Below are positions 44,052 through 52,799 of a stretch of 64,000 nucleotides of DNA, in pieces. The notes beneath the pieces were generated by a model. That model was not told where the DNA came from. It searched no databases and worked only from the letters and a program-made list of their open reading frames with translations. Both the position numbers and the translations under genes were made by a program. Origin of the DNA: CAIKMD01 sp963729935 (GTDB taxonomy: Bacteria > Pseudomonadota > Alphaproteobacteria > ATCC43930 > CGMCC-115725); assembly GCA_963729935.1 (NCBI GenBank), contig CAVSPW010000002.1:1550001-1614000 (forward strand). Direction: 5' to 3'. Positions within the stretch are counted from its first letter, which is position 1. Each line of letters starts with the position of its first letter.

Positions 44052-44858
44052 TCAGAAAGGCTTTTCGTATTCGAGACGCCAGCGTACCGCGCCCCGTTCG
44101 GTGGCGGCGTTGAGGCCGAACAGGTAGCCGAGCTCGTATTTGATCTTGCCGTAACCGTACATGTTGTATTGGCCCACCAGCACCGGACCGAGCCGGTGCT
44201 GGACCGGTTCCTTCTGGTCCGAGGTGCTGGCGCCGGCGATGCTGCTGACCTGGCCGTAATACTCGATGCCCGGCTCGAAATAGGCATTGAGCCGCAGCCG
44301 GGACTGCCAGGCGATCGACAGCGGCGTCGCGTCCTCCCGGTTAGTGCCGATCTCCTTGGTCACCAGCAGGTTGAGCGTGTGCAGCGTGTCGTGGCCGAGA
44401 TCGAGGCCGAACAGCGTATCCGCCTGTTTTTGCACCAACGGCCCGAAGGTGAAGCTGTCCGGGCCGGTGCGCGTCGGCGCATGAGAATATTCCGCGAAGA
44501 AGCCGATATCCGCCCAGTATTTTCCCTGCTCGGTGAGTTGAAACGTGTTCTCGAAGGTGGTGGCGACGAAGCGCTGGTTCTGGCCGGGTTCGGTTTCGAA
44601 TTCGCCTTCGATTTCGGGCTCCCACCAGGGCGTCACGCCATAGCCCAACTCGTAAGTGAAGCTCTGGGCGTTGTTCTTGCCGCTGCCGCTCTTGTCCAAG
44701 GTGACGTCGCCATTGTGCTCGAATTCGACCTCGCGGTAATCCACGATCGGCGAATGCAGCTTGAACTCGGCCCGGGCGGTCGCGATCGAAAAGACCAACG
44801 CCCCAGCGGCAACAAAGGCGGCCCGACACCCGGCCCAGATGATTCGTGACCCGCGCAT
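44052..44858 (-). CDS. Outer-membrane-type beta-barrel protein, iron-regulated cassette
   Basis: The protein has 268 aa from ATG 44858, with AAGGAAA eight bases upstream. A signal peptide ends near TARAEF. The mature protein has alternating aromatic/polar strands (YELGYGVTPWWEPEIEGEFE, FEPGIEYYGQVSS) and ends with the classic outer-membrane C-terminus ...RWRLEYEKPF, a terminal Phe. It is 22 bp downstream of the cupredoxin gene and should share its Fur control. Function unknown; porin or receptor-like. Confidence 0.75.
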   Translation of the reverse strand: MRGSRIIWAGCRAAFVAAGALVFSIATARAEFKLHSPIVDYREVEFEHNGDVTLDKSGSGKNNAQSFTYELGYGVTPWWEPEIEGEFETEPGQNQRFVATTFENTFQLTEQGKYWADIGFFAEYSHAPTRTGPDSFTFGPLVQKQADTLFGLDLGHDTLHTLNLLVTKEIGTNREDATPLSIAWQSRLRLNAYFEPGIEYYGQVSSIAGASTSDQKEPVQHRLGPVLVGQYNMYGYGKIKYELGYLFGLNAATERGAVRWRLEYEKPF

Positions 44859-44880
44859 CCGGCGTTTCCTTGCTTCCTTG

Positions 44881-45222
44881 CTATTGGGCGACAATGCGGC
44901 CGTGGGTCGCGTCGGGGTTGAAATCGTCGAAGAACTCATAGCTCCCCGGGCGTAGCGGGCCGATGAAGACCGTCACGGCGCTGCCTCCGGTCACCACCTT
45001 CTCGCGGTTGAGATCGGTGCTCTCGAATTCCGAAGGCGTCGCATCCAAATTCTTGACGATGAGCGAGATCTTCTTGCCCGCCGGAATCCGGATTTCGCCG
45101 GGCATGAACTGGCGATCCTTGATCGTGAGCGTATAGGTGTCGTCATCGCAACGCGCCGGCGCGGCCGCCGCGAGCATGGCGCCTGCGACGAGGCCGGCGG
45201 CAAAAATCGACCTGAGCAGCAT
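44881..45222 (-). CDS. Periplasmic cupredoxin-domain protein, probably iron-transport related
   Basis: The protein has 113 aa from ATG 45222, with GGGG seven bases upstream. A signal peptide (LLRSIFAAGLVAGAM, cleavage near ARCDD) is followed by a cupredoxin fold: FMPGEIRIPAGKKISLIVKNLD, SEFESTDLNREKVV, and FIGPLRPGSYEFFDDFNPD. These acidic loops are typical of the cupredoxin partners of FTR1-type iron permeases rather than of blue-copper electron carriers. A Fur-like box lies about 35 bp upstream. No FTR1 or P19 gene is adjacent. Confidence 0.82.
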   Translation of the reverse strand: MLLRSIFAAGLVAGAMLAAAAPARCDDDTYTLTIKDRQFMPGEIRIPAGKKISLIVKNLDATPSEFESTDLNREKVVTGGSAVTVFIGPLRPGSYEFFDDFNPDATHGRIVAQ

Positions 45223-45255
45223 CAATTGGCCCCTGATTTTCGAGGCTCGAAATGT

Positions 45256-45275
45256 AAATGCAAATCATTCGCAAT
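45256..45275. promoter_or_regulatory. Fur-type box upstream of the cupredoxin gene
   Basis: The core TGCAAAT-C-ATTCGCA is a 7-1-7 inverted repeat (6 of 7 positions symmetric) fitting the TGATAAT-n-ATTATCA pattern of Fur/Irr-type boxes. It sits in an AT-rich patch about 35 bp upstream of the cupredoxin start, suitable for repression by iron. Confidence 0.65.
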
Positions 45276-45376
45276 GCAACGGCAGATTCATGCGCAGGGC
45301 GCCGCGCGGAACGGAATATCACATTGAAATCGCGGAGATTTATTGGTCGGGAGCGCGGATCCGGCGCGATCCCGAA

Positions 45377-46258
45377 TTAGGAACCGAGCCCCATCTGCCC
45401 CATGACGGCGCGCGCCAGCGCCGAATCGGGCTCGATCATCGAGCGGATGCCCTCGAAATGATTGAGGCCCGGGAGGATCATCTCCTCGCCGGCAAGAGGG
45501 CGGGCGCGCAAGGCGGCGGCGAATTCCCGCCCCTGGCGGCGAAATTCCGGACTCTCGCGATCGCCATAGGCGACGAGGATTGGGCATCGAACGCGATCGA
45601 GATGCCGGATCGGGCTGAGCGCGTCTTCTTCTTCGGCCGAGAGCTTGACATAGGCGCTGCGGGCCGAGAGCAGCACGGGCCGAAGCTCGTACATGCCGGA
45701 CACGCAGGCTCCGCTCTTGAGCGGCTTTTCCGGCCCGCCGAGGCTCTTCCAGTCGGTCGTGAGCAGCACGCCGGTCAAATGCGCCCCCGAGGAATGGCCG
45801 ATGACATGGAGCCGCGCCGGATCGCCGCCAAAGCTCGATGCATTCTGCGAGAGCCAGATCACGGCGCGGCGCAGTTCGGCGATCATGTCGGGGAGACGCG
45901 TCGGCGATTGGGGCGGATCGAGCGTCGAAAACCGCGCGGCGACGAAATGCGCGCCCGCATTCACCACCGTATCGGCGAAATAGACGAAGGCGTTGTCGGG
46001 TTGAGGACGCCACCGCCCGCCATGAACGAACAACAGCACCGGTGCGCCGGACTTCGCCGCGGGCAGGACCTCGAGGGTCTCTTCCGCCCCCGGTCCATAA
46101 CGGAGCTCGAAATGCTCGAGCTTGCCGCGGACCGCGGCGCAACGCGCCTTGTTGGCGTCGCGGAGCTCTTCGAAATTGGGCGCCCAGAGCGTCTGCTCGA
46201 ACGCGTCGTCGAGCTCCTGCTGCGTGTAATCGAGATAGACCTTGGTGCCCGCCGCCAT
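45377..46258 (-). CDS. Alpha/beta-hydrolase, kynurenine-formamidase/esterase-like
   Basis: The protein has 293 aa. The oxyanion-hole motif HGGRW and the nucleophile elbow GHSSGAHL place it with HSL/KFA-type esterases. The acid and base are in VAYGDRESPEFRRQ and LPGLNHFEGI. No signal peptide. It lies 33 bp after grpE on the same strand, so it may be read through from the heat-shock operon. Arylformamidase activity is a guess by family; no tryptophan-catabolism genes are nearby. Confidence 0.85.
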   Translation of the reverse strand: MAAGTKVYLDYTQQELDDAFEQTLWAPNFEELRDANKARCAAVRGKLEHFELRYGPGAEETLEVLPAAKSGAPVLLFVHGGRWRPQPDNAFVYFADTVVNAGAHFVAARFSTLDPPQSPTRLPDMIAELRRAVIWLSQNASSFGGDPARLHVIGHSSGAHLTGVLLTTDWKSLGGPEKPLKSGACVSGMYELRPVLLSARSAYVKLSAEEEDALSPIRHLDRVRCPILVAYGDRESPEFRRQGREFAAALRARPLAGEEMILPGLNHFEGIRSMIEPDSALARAVMGQMGLGS

Positions 46259-46291
46259 CTTGCCCCTCCCTGGCGTGCCGCGCCGGCGCCT

Positions 46292-46882
46292 TCAGGCGAC
46301 CGTGTCGATGTGCGGCGTATCCTTATCCTTGGGTTGCGCCTGCGCCTTGGCGACGCCGACGAGCGCCGGCCGCAGCAAGCGATCATGCATCTGGTAGCCG
46401 GCCTGCAGCACTTGCACCACGCTGCCGGGCGGGTGGCCGCTATTCTCGGCCTCGAACATCGCCTGATGCAGGTTGAAATCGAAACGGTCGCCGAGTTGCG
46501 GCTCGATTCGACGAACGCCATTGCGCTCGAAGGCGGCGAGGAGCGCGCGCTCGGTCGCAGCGACGCCCTCGATGAGCGCCTTGACGCGCTCGTCCTGCAC
46601 CGCGTCGGGCGCGACGCTGTCAAGCGCACGGCGCAGATTGTCGGCCACGTCGAGAAGATCCTTCGCAAAAGAGGCCGAGCCGTAGCGCTGTGCGTCTTCG
46701 CGCTCGCGCTGCGCGCGGCGGCGCTGATTCTCGGTCTCTGCCAGGGCGCGCAAAAGCCGGTCCTTCGCCTCGGCGAGGTCGGCTTCGAGCTTCGCGACAA
46801 GCTCCTCCGCGTTCGCGCCGGCGGCCGGCGCTTCCTCGCGCTCCGGTTGGGGCGCCATGTTCTCGTCACTGTCCTGATTCAT
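46292..46882 (-). CDS. grpE: Nucleotide exchange factor GrpE
   Basis: The protein has 196 aa from ATG 46882; a TTG at 46900 overlapping the hrcA stop is the alternative. An acidic, disordered N-terminus is followed by a long coiled-coil helix (AKLEADLAEAKDRLLRALAE) and the conserved FAKDLLDVADNLRRAL and NLHQAMFEA regions. It releases ADP from DnaK. It is the second gene of hrcA-grpE. Confidence 0.96.
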   Translation of the reverse strand: MNQDSDENMAPQPEREEAPAAGANAEELVAKLEADLAEAKDRLLRALAETENQRRRAQREREDAQRYGSASFAKDLLDVADNLRRALDSVAPDAVQDERVKALIEGVAATERALLAAFERNGVRRIEPQLGDRFDFNLHQAMFEAENSGHPPGSVVQVLQAGYQMHDRLLRPALVGVAKAQAQPKDKDTPHIDTVA

Positions 46883-46896
46883 TGCCTTGCTTGCTC

Positions 46897-47955
46897 TCAA
46901 CCCAACATGCGTCCGATGACTTTCGCCGTGTAATCCACCAGAGGAATGATGCGCGCGTAATTGATTCGCGTGGGACCGATCACGCCGATCGCGCCCACCA
47001 CTTGCTCACGGCTGTTCATATAAGGCGAAACGACCACGGAGCAGCCGGCAACGCCGAAGAGCGGATTGGCGGAGCCAATATAGATCTGCACCCCTTCGCC
47101 TTCGCGCGTCGCATCAAGAAGACGCACCATCGCCTCGTTGGTCTCAAGCATCTCGAAAAGTTTGCGCAAGCGCTCGAGATCGGCGAGCGCGGTCACGTCT
47201 TCCAAAAGGTTGGCCTGGCCGCGCACGATCAGCGCGCTGCGCTCGAGCCCGCCCGCCCAAGAAGCGAGTCCGGCCTCGACCAGTTTTGCCGTCAATTCGT
47301 CGAGCTGTGCGCGGCGGGAATCGATCTCCGTCAGGATCGCCGTCTTGGCTTCCTCGACGGTGCGGCCCAAGAGCCGGCTGTTCAGGTAATTCGTCGCGGC
47401 CTGCAAGGTCGAAGGCGGCGTGCCGAGCGGCACTTCAATGAGCCGGTTCTCAACCAGACCGTCCTCGGTAACCAGCACGACGAGGGCGCGCCCGGGGGAC
47501 AAGGGAACGAACTCGATATGTTTCAGAGGGCGCTCGGTCTTGGGCGCGATGACGAGGCTCGCGCAGCGCGACAGGCCCGAAAGTGCGGTCGTCGCCTCGA
47601 CCAGCGCCTGCGGCAGGCTCTTACCTGCGGCGGCGCAGCGTGCCTCGATGCTTTGACGCTCGGATTCGCCGAGACCGCCCAATTCCAAAAGCCCGCTGAC
47701 GAAGAGCCGCAAGCCCGCCTCGGTCGGCAGCCGGCCGGCCGAGGTGTGGGGGGCGAAGAGCAGGCCCGCATCTTCGAGATCGGCCATCACGTTGCGGATC
47801 GACGCCGGCGAGAGATCAAGCCGCCCGAGCCGCGCCAAGGTGCGCGAGCCCACCGGCTCGCCGGTCTCGACATAGGAATCGACGATCATCCGGAAAATTT
47901 CCCGGCTGCGCTCGTTGAGTTCGCTGATCGTCGGCTTCGGCAGTTGCGGGGACAT
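46897..47955 (-). CDS. hrcA: Heat-inducible transcription repressor HrcA
   Basis: The protein has 352 aa. The N-terminal winged helix (LNERSREIFRMIVDSYVETG, PVGSRTLARLGRLDLSPASIRNVMADLE) is followed by a GAF-like sensor domain with PLFGVAGCSVVVSPY and a C-terminal VDYTAKVIGRMLG. It represses CIRCE-controlled chaperone genes, mainly groESL in alphaproteobacteria. No CIRCE element was found in this window. It is divergent from rph. Confidence 0.96.
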   Translation of the reverse strand: MSPQLPKPTISELNERSREIFRMIVDSYVETGEPVGSRTLARLGRLDLSPASIRNVMADLEDAGLLFAPHTSAGRLPTEAGLRLFVSGLLELGGLGESERQSIEARCAAAGKSLPQALVEATTALSGLSRCASLVIAPKTERPLKHIEFVPLSPGRALVVLVTEDGLVENRLIEVPLGTPPSTLQAATNYLNSRLLGRTVEEAKTAILTEIDSRRAQLDELTAKLVEAGLASWAGGLERSALIVRGQANLLEDVTALADLERLRKLFEMLETNEAMVRLLDATREGEGVQIYIGSANPLFGVAGCSVVVSPYMNSREQVVGAIGVIGPTRINYARIIPLVDYTAKVIGRMLG

Positions 47956-48094
47956 TGGTCGGAAATGTAGGAATGGCGCGGGGTAGCGTCAACCTGGGCC
48001 GCTTTCGATGCCCGCGCGTCGCCCAAGCGCACTCTTTACCTCGCTCGGGCCGCGCACTAGGTTTCCGCCTTCACCGCGAGGAAAGAGAAAGACC

Positions 48095-48817
48095 ATGCCG
48101 CGCCCTTCCGGCCGCGCTCCCAACGAGATGCGAGCCGTCAGCCTCGAACCCGGTTTCGCCAAATACGCCGAGGGCTCGTGCCTCGCGCGGTTCGGCGACA
48201 CGCATGTTCTGTGCATGGCGACCGTCGAAGAGAAGGTTCCGCCTTTCCTGCGCAATACCGGGCGCGGCTGGGTGACGGCGGAGTATGGCATGCTGCCGCG
48301 CTCCACCCATACGCGCACCGACCGCGAGGCCGCGCGCGGCAAGCAATCGGGACGCACACAGGAAATCCAGCGCCTCATCGGGCGAAGCCTGCGTGCGGTC
48401 ACCGACCTCGCGGCCCTGGGCGAGCGCCAGATCCGGATCGATTGCGACGTGCTTCAGGCCGATGGCGGCACGCGCACCGCCGCCATCACCGGAAGCTATG
48501 TCGCGCTCTACCAGGCGATCGCGCGGCTGGTCGAGGCAAAGCTGCTCGCCAAATTGCCATTGACCGACGCCGTCGCCGCGGTGTCCTGCGGCATCCATGA
48601 GAGCCACCCGGTCCTCGATCTCGACTATGCCGAAGATTCTTCCGCCGCGACCGACGCCAATTTCGTGCTCACCGGCACGGGCGGGATCGTCGAGATCCAG
48701 GCGACCGCCGAGCACACGCCCTTCCAAGAGACGCAATTCGCCGAGCTCCTGCTGCTTGCCCGCCGCGGCGTGGCACAGCTCATCGACCTCCAGCGGCGCG
48801 CGCTCGGCCTCGCCTGA
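48095..48817 (+). CDS. rph: Ribonuclease PH
   Basis: The protein has 240 aa from ATG 48095, matching RNase PH length. Motifs: GDTHVLCMATVEEKVPPF, then GWVTAEYGMLPRSTHTR, GRSLRAVTDLAALGERQI and DADGG-type LQADGGTRTAAITG. It removes 3' nucleotides from tRNA precursors using phosphate. It is divergent from hrcA and followed by rdgB with a 2-bp gap, the usual alphaproteobacterial order. Confidence 0.97.
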   Translation: MPRPSGRAPNEMRAVSLEPGFAKYAEGSCLARFGDTHVLCMATVEEKVPPFLRNTGRGWVTAEYGMLPRSTHTRTDREAARGKQSGRTQEIQRLIGRSLRAVTDLAALGERQIRIDCDVLQADGGTRTAAITGSYVALYQAIARLVEAKLLAKLPLTDAVAAVSCGIHESHPVLDLDYAEDSSAATDANFVLTGTGGIVEIQATAEHTPFQETQFAELLLLARRGVAQLIDLQRRALGLA

Positions 48818-48819
48818 CC

Positions 48820-49434
48820 ATGACGCGGCGCTTCGCTGGCGGCGCTTTGGTGATTGCGACCCACAATCCGGGTAAGCTTGCCGAGATGAGGGCGTTGCTG
48901 TCTCCTTGCGGGATCGAGGCGGTGAGCGCGGGCGCGCTGGGCCTGCCCGAGCCGGAAGAGACCGGCGCAAGCTTCGAAGAAAATGCGGCGATCAAAGCGC
49001 ATGCGGCGGCGCGCGCGAGCAACCGGCCGGCTTTGGCCGATGATTCGGGTTTGGTGGTGCCGGCTTTGGGCGGCGCGCCCGGGATCTATTCGGCACGCTG
49101 GGCGGACGCGAACAAGGATTTCCGTCCGGCCATGGCACGCGTCGAGCGCGAGCTTCAGGGCAAGAGCGATCGCCGCGCAATTTTCGTCGCCGTGTTGGCG
49201 CTCGCCTGGCCCGACGGAGAGATCGAGAGTTTCCGCGGCGAGGTTCATGGCAGCGTGATCTTCCCGCCGCGCGGCACACGCGGCTTCGGCTATGATCCGA
49301 TCTTTCTCCCCGAGGGCGAAACGCGCACCTTCGGCGAGCTCGATCCCGAAACGCGGATGCGGGCAAGCCATCGCACGGTGGCGTTCCGCAAGCTCGCAGC
49401 GGCCTGTTTTGGCACCGCGTGCGAAAACGGCTAG
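48820..49434 (+). CDS. rdgB: dITP/XTP pyrophosphatase (RdgB/HAM1 family)
   Basis: The protein has 204 aa with VIATHNPGKLAEMRALL at the start, ETGASFEENAAIKA, ADDSGLVVPALGGAPGIYSARW and GFGYDPIFLPEG. It hydrolyses non-canonical purine nucleoside triphosphates to keep them out of DNA. It is in a run with rph upstream and hemW 3 bp downstream. Confidence 0.97.
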   Translation: MTRRFAGGALVIATHNPGKLAEMRALLSPCGIEAVSAGALGLPEPEETGASFEENAAIKAHAAARASNRPALADDSGLVVPALGGAPGIYSARWADANKDFRPAMARVERELQGKSDRRAIFVAVLALAWPDGEIESFRGEVHGSVIFPPRGTRGFGYDPIFLPEGETRTFGELDPETRMRASHRTVAFRKLAAACFGTACENG

Positions 49435-49437
49435 GCC

Positions 49438-50592
49438 ATGCAGGACGCGGGCTTCGGCATCTATATCCATTGGCCGTTTTGTCTCTCGAAATGCCCCTAT
49501 TGCGATTTTAATTCCCATGTCCGCGAGCAGATCGACGAAGCGCGCTGGCGCGGCGCGCTGCTGGCGGAGCTCGATCGCGCCGCACCGCGGCTTGCGGGCC
49601 GGCGTATCGCCTCGATCTTCTTCGGCGGGGGCACGCCGTCGCTGATGGCACCGGCCACGGTCGCGGCGATCATCGACGGCCTCGCCGCACACTGGAGCTT
49701 CGAGGACAAGATCGAGATCACGCTCGAAGCCAATCCAACCTCGGTCGAGGCCGCGCGTTTTGAAGGTTTTCGCAGCGCCGGCGTCAATCGCGTTTCCTTG
49801 GGCGTGCAAGCGCTCGATGATCGAGCGTTGCGCTTTTTGGGCCGCGGCCACGACGCGGCTCAGGCGCGAGCGGCCGTCGGGCTCGCCGCCAAGCATTTCC
49901 CGCGTTTTTCCTTCGATCTCATTTATGCGCGGCCCGGGCAAAGCGTCGCGGCTTGGGAGAGCGAGCTGCGCGCGGCGCTCGCCATGGCGGGCGATCATCT
50001 CTCGGTCTACCAGCTGACGATCGAGCCCGGCACCGCCTTTGCGCCAGCGCATGCGCGCGGCGATTTCGTTCTTCCCGACGAGGATTTGCAAGGCGCCCTG
50101 TACGAGACGACGCAGGACCTGCTCAAGGCCGCGGGGCTCCGCGCTTACGAGATATCCAATCACGCGCGTCCGGGCGGCGAATGCCGCCACAACCTCGTCT
50201 ATTGGCGCTATGGCGATTATCTCGGGCTTGGCCCGGGCGCGCATGGGCGGCTCAGCCTGGACGGCCAAAAACGCGCGCTGCGCAACTGGCGCGCGCCCGA
50301 AACCTGGCTGCGAGCCGTCGAGACGGGCCGGAGCGGCTGCGAGGAAGAGACAATTCTCGGCCGCACGGAACGGCGCGATGAACTCGTGATGATGGGATTG
50401 CGTCTCGATGAAGGCGTGGCGCGCGCGCGTTTCCGCGACGAGACCGGCGTTGACATCGAATCGGCACTCGATTCGGCGCGCCTCGAACCACTCATCGCGG
50501 GCGGCTTCCTCGCCCTCGACGACAAGGAGCTGCGCGCGACCGAAGCCGGCCGCCAGCGCCTCAATGCGGTGCTCGGCGCGCTCCTCGCCTGA
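49438..50592 (+). CDS. hemW: Radical-SAM heme chaperone HemW
   Basis: The protein has 384 aa. The iron-sulfur motif is Cys15-x3-Cys19-x2-Cys22 in HWPFCLSKCPYCDFN. GGGTPSLM, FSFDLIYARPGQS and the HemW-type ISNHARPGGECRHNLVYWRYGDYLGLGPGAHG region identify it. It was long annotated as coproporphyrinogen oxidase but the SAM-site pattern is that of the heme chaperone. It ends the rph-rdgB-hemW run and is convergent with a lipoprotein gene. Confidence 0.95.
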   Translation: MQDAGFGIYIHWPFCLSKCPYCDFNSHVREQIDEARWRGALLAELDRAAPRLAGRRIASIFFGGGTPSLMAPATVAAIIDGLAAHWSFEDKIEITLEANPTSVEAARFEGFRSAGVNRVSLGVQALDDRALRFLGRGHDAAQARAAVGLAAKHFPRFSFDLIYARPGQSVAAWESELRAALAMAGDHLSVYQLTIEPGTAFAPAHARGDFVLPDEDLQGALYETTQDLLKAAGLRAYEISNHARPGGECRHNLVYWRYGDYLGLGPGAHGRLSLDGQKRALRNWRAPETWLRAVETGRSGCEEETILGRTERRDELVMMGLRLDEGVARARFRDETGVDIESALDSARLEPLIAGGFLALDDKELRATEAGRQRLNAVLGALLA

Positions 50593-50601
50593 GCGCTGCG
50601 G

Positions 50602-51864
50602 TCAGTACCCGATGTCCTGGAAGCTTTGCGGCGCCGGATCGATCACGGTGCCCGCGCCGCGATGCACTTCAAGCACGGCGAGCCCGCGCTGGACCAGCCC
50701 ATCGGCACGCAACCGAAAGATTCCATCCACTCCGGAAAACCCGTTCGGGTTGGTGAGCGTCGCGTCGGAGAAGTCGGCGCCTTGAGGCGCGCGCGAAAGG
50801 ACCGCAGCCAGGGCGGTCGCGTCATAGCCCAAGGTCGCGAGCCGCGGCGGCGATGTCTTGTAAAGATCGCGGTAATGCTGCTCGAAGGCGGCGCGCAAGG
50901 CCGGAGGCGGTGCCGCATACCAGCCGCCATCCAGCGCCGGCTCGGTGCCGAGTCCGGGTTCGTCCCACAAGCCGGTGCCGAGAAACTTCACCGCGTCCGG
51001 ATCGATGCCGAAATAAGGCAGTTGCGGCGCCAAGGTCTTCAGCCGCCCGTCGCCTTCGGGAAGGAAGAGCGCGTCGAAATCATGCCCCTGCGCCGCGAAG
51101 CTGCGCACGCTCGCCGCGATGTCGCCCAAGGAAGGATCGTAGAATTCCACGCGCACCAGCGTCGCTCCGTTGGCGGCCACGGCCGCGCGCACCCCATCGG
51201 CCACGACTTGGCCATAGGGCACGCGCGGCGCGAGCACGGCAAAGCGGTCATGGCCATGGGCATGGGCATAGGCGATGACGCGCGCGATTTCCTGGTTCGG
51301 CGTGAAGCCCATGAGATAGGTGCCGTTACCCGCCAGCTGCGTCGCGGTCGAAAACGCGATCATCGGAACATGGGCCGAGCGCGCAATTGGCTTCACGGCT
51401 TCGACCGCGCCCGCCAGCAACGGACCGAGGATGAGCTGGGCGCCGCCGGCGATCGCCGCCTGGGCGGCATCGGCCGCGCCGGCCGCGGTGCCTTGCGTAT
51501 CGCGCGTCAGGAGTTCGAGCCGCTCATCGGCCAGATCATAGAGCGCCATTTGAGCGGCATTCAGCATCGCCTGACCCAAGGTGCCGCTGGGGCCGCTCAA
51601 AGGTAAAAGCAGGGCGACATTGACCTTGCCGGGGGCCGGAGCGGCCGGAGAAGGCGCGGCGGTGATGGGCGGCAGGATTTCTGCTCGCGGCGCCGCCGTG
51701 GCCGGCGACGGTACCGGTTCCTGGGCGCGCGGCGAGGTTGCTTGCGGGCCCGACTGAAAGCTCGGTATTTTGAAATCTGCGCATGAGGCGAGTGCCAGCG
51801 CGGAAGCGAGGAGACATGCCGCGGCGGCAAGACGCGCAAAAGGCCAGCGGTCGCAAATCGGCAC
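50602..51864 (-). CDS. Penicillin-binding-protein activator-like lipoprotein (LpoA/Peripla_BP_6)
   Basis: The protein has 420 aa from GTG 51864, chosen because GGAG lies seven bases upstream and because it gives a 27-residue lipoprotein signal ending in ALAS-Cys28; a TTG at 51900 has no such support. A Pro/Ala linker is followed by a Leu/Ile/Val-binding-type domain (VALLLPLSGPSGTLGQAMLNAAQMAL). Such lipoproteins next to rsmI and yraN are LpoA homologues, and are thought to stimulate PBP1A from the outer membrane. The 5' end overlaps that of rsmI on the other strand. Confidence 0.85.
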   Translation of the reverse strand: MPICDRWPFARLAAAACLLASALALASCADFKIPSFQSGPQATSPRAQEPVPSPATAAPRAEILPPITAAPSPAAPAPGKVNVALLLPLSGPSGTLGQAMLNAAQMALYDLADERLELLTRDTQGTAAGAADAAQAAIAGGAQLILGPLLAGAVEAVKPIARSAHVPMIAFSTATQLAGNGTYLMGFTPNQEIARVIAYAHAHGHDRFAVLAPRVPYGQVVADGVRAAVAANGATLVRVEFYDPSLGDIAASVRSFAAQGHDFDALFLPEGDGRLKTLAPQLPYFGIDPDAVKFLGTGLWDEPGLGTEPALDGGWYAAPPPALRAAFEQHYRDLYKTSPPRLATLGYDATALAAVLSRAPQGADFSDATLTNPNGFSGVDGIFRLRADGLVQRGLAVLEVHRGAGTVIDPAPQSFQDIGY

Positions 51865-52799
51865 GCGGGATCTCCGGACAAGGCGAGTCGAGCGCGGCAA
51901 AGCCTATCGAGGCGCAAGCGCGAAGTAAACCGCCCGCTATCTCCGGCGCGGCGCAATTTGCTCCCGGGCTTTACCTCATCGCGACACCGATCGGCAATCT
52001 GCGCGATATCAGCTTGCGCGCGCTCGATCTTCTGGCTACGGCCGATTTGATCGCCTGCGAGGACACCCGCGTCAGCGGAAAGCTGCTCACGCATTTCGGT
52101 TTGGCGACGCCGCGTATTCCCTATCACGAGCACAATGCCGAGCGCATGCGCCCGCATCTGATCGCCCGCTTGAAATCGGGCGCGGTCGTGGCGCTGATCG
52201 CCGACGCCGGCACCCCGCTCGTCTCCGACCCCGGTTTCAAGCTCGTCCGCGCCGCGCTCGCGGAGGGAATTCCGGTATCGACCTTGCCCGGTCCGTCCGC
52301 GGCCCTGGCTGGGCTTCTCCTTTCCGGTCTGCCCTCGGACCGGTTTCTCTTTGCCGGCTTCCTGCCGCCCAAATCCGGTCCGCGCAAGCGCGGGTTGAGC
52401 GCGCTCACGGCGGTGCCGGCGACGCTGATCTTCTTCGAGACGGCGCCCCGCCTTGCCGCCGCCCTGGGCGACATGGCCGAAATCCTCGGGAACCGCCCCG
52501 CCGCGGTCGCGCGCGAACTGACAAAGCTCTACGAGGAGGTTCGACGCGGGACCCTCGTGGAGCTGGCGGCACATTATCGCGAGGCCGGCCCGCCCAAGGG
52601 CGAGATCGTGATCGTCGTCGGGCCGCCAGTGCAGGAAGCGCAAGACACGCTCGGTGAGGACGCGCTCGATGCGGCGCTCGGCACGGCGCTCGCCACGATG
52701 AGCGTCAAGGACGCCAGCGCCGCGGTGTCGGCGGCGACCGGCCGCCCCCGCCGGCTCGTCTATCAGCGGGCGCTGGCGCTGGCCGGGCGCAACGCGTGA
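51816..52799 (+). CDS. rsmI: 16S rRNA (cytidine1402-2'-O)-methyltransferase RsmI
   Basis: The protein has 327 aa from ATG 51816, with AGGAG just upstream; ATG 51783 would extend the overlap with the divergent gene. After about 45 low-complexity residues the conserved core begins with GLYLIATPIGNLRDIS, then ACEDTRVSGKLL, ALIADAGTPLVSDPG and PKGEIVIVVG. It methylates C1402 in the ribosomal decoding centre. The overlap with the stop/start of yraN is GTGA. Confidence 0.95.
   Translation: MPRRQDAQKASGRKSARGISGQGESSAAKPIEAQARSKPPAISGAAQFAPGLYLIATPIGNLRDISLRALDLLATADLIACEDTRVSGKLLTHFGLATPRIPYHEHNAERMRPHLIARLKSGAVVALIADAGTPLVSDPGFKLVRAALAEGIPVSTLPGPSAALAGLLLSGLPSDRFLFAGFLPPKSGPRKRGLSALTAVPATLIFFETAPRLAAALGDMAEILGNRPAAVARELTKLYEEVRRGTLVELAAHYREAGPPKGEIVIVVGPPVQEAQDTLGEDALDAALGTALATMSVKDASAAVSAATGRPRRLVYQRALALAGRNA

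Noticed and set aside
47956..48094. CIRCE element between hrcA and rph
   Set aside because: A GCACTC string occurs, but the second arm GAGTGC is missing at the required spacing.
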